A stretch of DNA of 64,000 bases from NVTR01 sp036479015 (GTDB lineage Bacteria; Pseudomonadota; Alphaproteobacteria; Rhodobacterales; Rhodobacteraceae): assembly GCA_036479015.1 (NCBI GenBank), contig JAZGFB010000047.1:335589-399588 (forward strand), read 5' to 3'. How positions within the stretch are numbered: the stretch's first letter is position 1; the number at the start of each line of letters is the position of its first letter. The notes below the pieces were generated by a model. The model ran no database searches, was not told the origin of the DNA, and saw only the letters and a list, made by a program, of their open reading frames with translations. Positions 60,499-64,000 of the stretch are shown in pieces. Made by a program: the position numbers and the translations under genes.

Positions 60499-60914
60499 CG
60501 GGAATGGTCCAATCCGTTCAAGGCCGGGCTGGATGCGATCATCCAGCCGGAAAACGCCTCTGACTGGTCCAAGGCGTTGCGAATAATAAGGTGGGCGCTG
60601 GCGTCACCCGCAGGGTTGCCCGTTGGAAACCGACATTCCCCAAGCGTCACCTGAATGCGCCCAAGCTGCTTGGTCTGGCCAGGTGTCAGATCAAAATCGA
60701 CGACCTCACCAGACACCTTATCCAGGGCGCGCAACGTGGCACCACCCGGTGCGACCGTGGCTTTCTGTATGGTGGGTGGGGCAACAATCGGTGCCAGCTC
60801 AAACGTATCCAACGGCAGGGTTTCCTGGGTGATCGGGCTTTGGATCACAGATTGCTGGGCCGTTGCAGTAGTCGCAACAAAACACAGCAATATGGCAACC
60901 CTGGCCCCACGCAC
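60462..60914 (-). CDS. DUF2155 periplasmic protein
   Basis: A 150-residue protein with signal peptide (RVAILLCFVATTATAQ). TVAPGGATLRALDKVSGEVVDFDLTPGQTKQLGRIQVTLGECRFPTG and LDHSRYDVWVLRC are DUF2155 marks, with two cysteines likely bridged. The family is alphaproteobacterial and of unknown function. It lies 2 bp after mlaD in the conserved order NDUFA12-mlaD-DUF2155-aat, suggesting an envelope role with mlaD. Confidence 0.9.
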   Translation of the reverse strand: MRGARVAILLCFVATTATAQQSVIQSPITQETLPLDTFELAPIVAPPTIQKATVAPGGATLRALDKVSGEVVDFDLTPGQTKQLGRIQVTLGECRFPTGNPAGDASAHLIIRNALDQSEAFSGWMIASSPALNGLDHSRYDVWVLRCITS

Positions 60915-60916
60915 AG

Positions 60917-61369
60917 TTAGTTGCCGCCGTTGCCGCTGGCAAATTTAAGCAGCAACTCAACCAGACCAACAGCACTTTGGGTGTCTTCGATTTCCGCCCC
61001 TGGTGCCAGGTTTTCCAAGGACCCGCCTGCCAAAAGCTCAACAAAATTGCCGCCAAGCAACCCCTCAGACGACACTACCGCCGCGGTGTCATCAGGCAGC
61101 ATCACGCTGTTTTTCACGGAAATTCCGGCTTCTGCACGAAATGTTTCCGGATTAAGTACCAAACTGGTCACCGACCCAACTTTGACACCCGCCATGCGCA
61201 CGTCGGTGCCGACCGACACCCCCTCAATTGATCTAAACGAAGCTGAATATTCATGGTACGCAGCCCCGGCGTCAGAAAAGCCTGTCAGCTGACCGGCATA
61301 TACCAAAAATCCAATTGCCCCTGCCAGAACAACGCCACCTACCGCAATTTCCGCTGGATTTTCCGACAT
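60917..61369 (-). CDS. mlaD: MlaD/MCE-domain lipid transport protein
   Basis: A 150-residue protein; ATG at 61369 with GGAAT upstream. One N-terminal helix (IAVGGVVLAGAIGFLVYAGQL) anchors it, followed by an MCE domain (YSASFRSIEGVSVGTDVRMAGVKVGSVTSL, then SSEGLLGGNFVELLAGGS). MlaD rings shuttle phospholipids between the two membranes for outer-membrane asymmetry. mlaE and mlaF are not in the window. Confidence 0.9.
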   Translation of the reverse strand: MSENPAEIAVGGVVLAGAIGFLVYAGQLTGFSDAGAAYHEYSASFRSIEGVSVGTDVRMAGVKVGSVTSLVLNPETFRAEAGISVKNSVMLPDDTAAVVSSEGLLGGNFVELLAGGSLENLAPGAEIEDTQSAVGLVELLLKFASGNGGN

Positions 61370-61371
61370 AT

Positions 61372-61755
61372 CTATTCCGGTTGCCACGGTTCATAGTCAC
61401 GCTTGCTGCCATTGTCGGCAAACCGAATTGACCCAGCTGGCGCATAGGCCTGCTCTGACCCGGTCTGATTTTCCCTATGAGAAACTTCCCATTTTTTATG
61501 GATAACCGGGTTCTTGGTCGGCGGTTCATCAAAAGTGTGGTGCAGCCAACCATGCCAGTCAGGCGATACTTTGCTTGCCTCGCTCAGCCCATCAAAAATG
61601 ACCCAGCGGCGTTTTTTGTCACGGGTTTCATAATAGCGGTTACCCAGCGGATCATCCCCCACCAGGACACCCCGTCGCCAAGTAAAAAGCTGGGTGTTAA
61701 TGGTTTGGTCATTCCACCAGGTAACTGATCTAAGCAGTGTTCTAAGGACGCCCAT
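61372..61755 (-). CDS. NADH:ubiquinone oxidoreductase NDUFA12-type subunit
   Basis: A 127-residue protein: TWRRGVLVGDDPLGNRYYETRDKKRRWVIFDG then VSPDWHGWLHHTFDEPPT. This is the bacterial form of complex I accessory subunit NDUFA12 (B17.2), typical of alphaproteobacteria. It begins the NDUFA12-mlaD-DUF2155 group, 2 bp before mlaD. The core nuo operon is elsewhere. Confidence 0.93.
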   Translation of the reverse strand: MGVLRTLLRSVTWWNDQTINTQLFTWRRGVLVGDDPLGNRYYETRDKKRRWVIFDGLSEASKVSPDWHGWLHHTFDEPPTKNPVIHKKWEVSHRENQTGSEQAYAPAGSIRFADNGSKRDYEPWQPE

Positions 61756-61814
61756 ATGGCCCTCCGTCTGTTATGCGTAACATGTGGCGAAACGCGCCCA
61801 TACAGCCATATTTC

Positions 61815-63077
61815 TTAACTTGCGCTTGCGCCTTCTTTTGCGTCGTCAGAATGGATCATCAACGGCGACGCATCAGAATTCACCGCCTCTTCGTTGACCA
61901 CAACCTCTGTCACACTGTCCAATCCGGGCAGATCAAACATCGTGTCCAGCAGTATGTCTTCCATAATAGAACGCAACCCCCGCGCCCCGGTTTTACGGTT
62001 AATGGCGCGTTTCGCAATGGCGCGCAGTGCGTCATCTGTGAAATTCAGCTGGGTATCTTCAAAGTCAAACAGCCGCTCATACTGTTTAACCAAGGCATTT
62101 TTCGGCTTGGTCAATATGGTTACAAGCGCATCTTCATCCAGATCACGCAGCGTTGCAATAACCGGCAAACGGCCCACAAATTCCGGTATCAACCCAAACT
62201 TCAACAGGTCTTCTGGTTCAAGCTCGGTGAATACTTCGCCGACACCGCGTTCTTCATTTTCCTGAACATCAGCGCCAAATCCCATGGCAGAACCTTTGCC
62301 TCGTTGGGTAATGATTTTTTCCAAACCGGCAAAAGCACCGCCGCAGATGAACAAAATATTCGTGGTATCTACTTGCAGAAATTCCTGTTGCGGATGTTTG
62401 CGCCCACCCTGGGGTGGCACCGAAGCAACGGTGCCCTCCATTATTTTCAGCAGCGCCTGCTGAACACCTTCGCCCGACACGTCGCGCGTGATCGACGGGT
62501 TGTCAGATTTGCGGGTGATTTTGTCGACTTCATCAATGTAAACAATGCCCCGCTGGGCGCGCTCAACGTTGTACTCGCTGGCCTGCAACAGCTTCAAGAT
62601 AATATTTTCAACGTCTTCACCGACATATCCGGCTTCGGTCAATGTGGTGGCATCGGCCATGGTGAACGGCACATCAATAATGCGCGCCAGGGTCTGGGCC
62701 AGCAGCGTTTTACCACAGCCCGTTGGGCCTATCAGCAAAATATTTGACTTAGCCAATTCAATCTCGCCGGTCTTATTGGCGTGATTAAGCCGCTTATAGT
62801 GGTTGTGAACAGCCACCGACAACACGCGCTTGGCGTGGAATTGGCCAATGACATAGTCATCCAACACATCACAAATTTCTTTGGGCGTCGGAACACCGTC
62901 TTCCGTTTTCAATCCAGAAGATTTTGTCTCTTCACGGATGATATCCATGCAAAGTTCAACACATTCATCACAGATAAACACTGTGGGGCCCGCAATAAGT
63001 TTACGGACTTCGTGCTGACTTTTGCCACAAAATGAGCAGTAAAGCGTATTTTTGCTGTCACCAGAGCTGTTTGCCAT
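61815..63077 (-). CDS. clpX: ATP-dependent protease ATPase subunit ClpX
   Basis: A 420-residue AAA+ unfoldase. N-terminal zinc-binding domain CSFCGKSQHEV...CDECVELC; Walker A GPTGCGKTLLAQTLA near residue 122; Walker B GIVYIDEVDKI; pore loop GYVGEDVE (GYVG) near residue 150; sensor and C-domain GARGLRSIMEDILLDTMFDLP. It feeds substrates to ClpP, which lies 144 bp upstream. Length normal. Confidence 0.97.
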   Translation of the reverse strand: MANSSGDSKNTLYCSFCGKSQHEVRKLIAGPTVFICDECVELCMDIIREETKSSGLKTEDGVPTPKEICDVLDDYVIGQFHAKRVLSVAVHNHYKRLNHANKTGEIELAKSNILLIGPTGCGKTLLAQTLARIIDVPFTMADATTLTEAGYVGEDVENIILKLLQASEYNVERAQRGIVYIDEVDKITRKSDNPSITRDVSGEGVQQALLKIMEGTVASVPPQGGRKHPQQEFLQVDTTNILFICGGAFAGLEKIITQRGKGSAMGFGADVQENEERGVGEVFTELEPEDLLKFGLIPEFVGRLPVIATLRDLDEDALVTILTKPKNALVKQYERLFDFEDTQLNFTDDALRAIAKRAINRKTGARGLRSIMEDILLDTMFDLPGLDSVTEVVVNEEAVNSDASPLMIHSDDAKEGASAS

Positions 63078-63164
63078 TTGTATTCCCTATGACGCCTACC
63101 CAGTATTAATACACCCAGGGCCAACCCAAGATGCGCTTGTTAGCCAAAGTTTAAATCAGCGCCT

Positions 63165-63183
63165 TTTTGGGCACAACCCAAAA
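63165..63183 (-). promoter_or_regulatory. Stem-loop between clpP and clpX
   Basis: Minus-strand TTTTGGG/CCCAAAA with a 5-nt loop (TTGTG), flanked by GGCG...GGCGC sequence. No T-run follows. It may slow or partly end clpP transcription or stabilise its mRNA. Confidence 0.4.
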
Positions 63184-63221
63184 CGCCGATTGTCTGGCCA
63201 ACCCGTTGCTATTTAGCCCAA

Positions 63222-63854
63222 TCAGCCATCATCACCGCTGATTTTTTCCCGATTTTCAACAATCTCATCTATCATACCCCAGTCTTTCGCTTCCTGGGGG
63301 GACATGAAATTATCGCGCTCAAGGGCCGCTTCAACGGCTTTTAGCTTTTGTCCGGTGTGTTTGACATAAATTTCATTCAACCGGGTTTTCAGCTTTTGGG
63401 TTTCTTGGGCATGGATCATGATGTCAGTGGCCTGGCCCTGAAACCCGCCAGAAGGCTGATGTACCATCAACCGGCTGTTGGGCAGTGAAAACCGCATACC
63501 CTTTTCGCCCGCCGCCATCAGCAATGACCCCATCGATGCCGCCTGACCAATGCAAACGGTTGAAACCTTTGGCCTAATATACTGCATCGTGTCGTAAATC
63601 GACAATCCGCTGGTCACCACGCCACCTGGGCTGTTGATGTACATAGAGATTTCTTTTTTCGGGTTGTCCGCTTCCAAATAGAGCAGCTGCGCCACAATAA
63701 CCGTCGCCATTTCATCGTGGACAGGCCCCGAGATGAAAACAATGCGTTCCTTTAAAAGCCGGGAAAAAATATCATAGCGGATAGAACCGCGTGATGTTGT
63801 TTCTTCCACTGTGGGAATGATGAAGTTTGTAAGATTTGTAATTGGGTCTCTCAT
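63222..63854 (-). CDS. clpP: ATP-dependent Clp protease proteolytic subunit
   Basis: A 210-residue serine protease. Catalytic Ser in GQAASMGSLLMAAG near residue 106, His in NSRLMVHQPSGGFQGQATD near residue 131, Asp near residue 180 (RDNFMSPQEAKDWGMID). INSPGGVVTSGLSIYDTM and the hydrophobic N-terminal loop are typical. Forms two heptamer rings with ClpX. The remaining 146 bp to the window edge contain its upstream region and no recognisable gene. Confidence 0.97.
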   Translation of the reverse strand: MRDPITNLTNFIIPTVEETTSRGSIRYDIFSRLLKERIVFISGPVHDEMATVIVAQLLYLEADNPKKEISMYINSPGGVVTSGLSIYDTMQYIRPKVSTVCIGQAASMGSLLMAAGEKGMRFSLPNSRLMVHQPSGGFQGQATDIMIHAQETQKLKTRLNEIYVKHTGQKLKAVEAALERDNFMSPQEAKDWGMIDEIVENREKISGDDG

Positions 63855-64000
63855 GTCCGTCCTTCAGCCTGCGAGGATTGTCATAGCGAATAAGTGCTTT
63901 CAAATGTCTTAGTATCGAGATCGGCCAGCTACAAGGGTATGCGCATAAATGTCTGAATTTTTTGCTGACAATAAGGCAAATTACAACTTATCATGGGCAG

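Noticed and set aside
61773..62747. 324-residue plus-strand frame
   Set aside because: Antisense of clpX, whose domains are unmistakable.

Overview
The window looks like a chromosomal segment of a marine Rhodobacteraceae (roseobacter-type) alphaproteobacterium. Supporting signs are a DUF1127/CcaF1-like gene followed by hairpins with CCTCC loops (a cuckoo/CcsR RNA arrangement), an NDUFA12-type complex I accessory gene, a VPLPA-type C-terminal sorting tail, a GapR-type DUF2312 protein, the order accB-accC-aat-DUF2155-mlaD-NDUFA12, and repeated intergenic copies of GCCTCCGGCGGGGATATTT. Most of the window is compact core genome; accessory patches lie at about 22.4-23.5, 24.5-25.7, 41.8-45.4 and 50.2-50.7 kb.

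Layout. 0-8 kb: tail of an unidentified gene, mrp, the ccaF1-like gene with its small-RNA hairpins, a divergent Lrp/LysE pair, a TauE-type permease, type II NADH dehydrogenase with an FNR-type palindrome upstream, and uvrD. 8-17 kb: ArsM-like methyltransferase, pyruvate carboxylase, MAPEG protein, tRNA-Gly, an exported DUF255 protein fused to a DsbD-N-like domain, and a membrane glycosyltransferase. 17.3-21.6 kb: histidine genes hisB-hisH-hisA-hisF-hisE, interrupted by a reversed DUF2147 gene and a small membrane gene. 21.6-25.8 kb: YHS protein, two unknown genes sharing a motif, rlmB, tRNA-Tyr, a decayed integrative element (int and hsdR remnants), and tRNA-Thr. 25.8-29.6 kb: gluconokinase, a two-domain ABC permease, a degenerate sulfotransferase-like protein, GapR.

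29.5-41.7 kb appears to be one functional block. On the minus strand are a ScfR-type regulator, a lone receiver protein, a small membrane protein and a solute-symporter/histidine-kinase fusion. On the plus strand, divergently, are a five-gene branched-chain-type ABC transporter and acetyl-CoA synthetase. I infer that it senses, imports and activates a short-chain carboxylate.

41.8-45.4 kb: small accessory genes (DUF3781, PH-like, ArsR plus sterol desaturase flanked by a ~100-bp direct repeat, ECF sigma plus its membrane partner). 45.6-57.8 kb: reductive pyrimidine catabolism, with a THI5-like binding protein, two permeases, a small membrane protein, an ATPase, dihydropyrimidinase, ureidopropionase-type hydrolase, RutR with a near-consensus operator, and PreA/PreT. 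It is interrupted by a VPLPA-tailed secreted protein, a GIY-YIG-like gene and an unknown secreted protein. 58-64 kb: accB, accC, aat, DUF2155, mlaD, NDUFA12, clpX, clpP.
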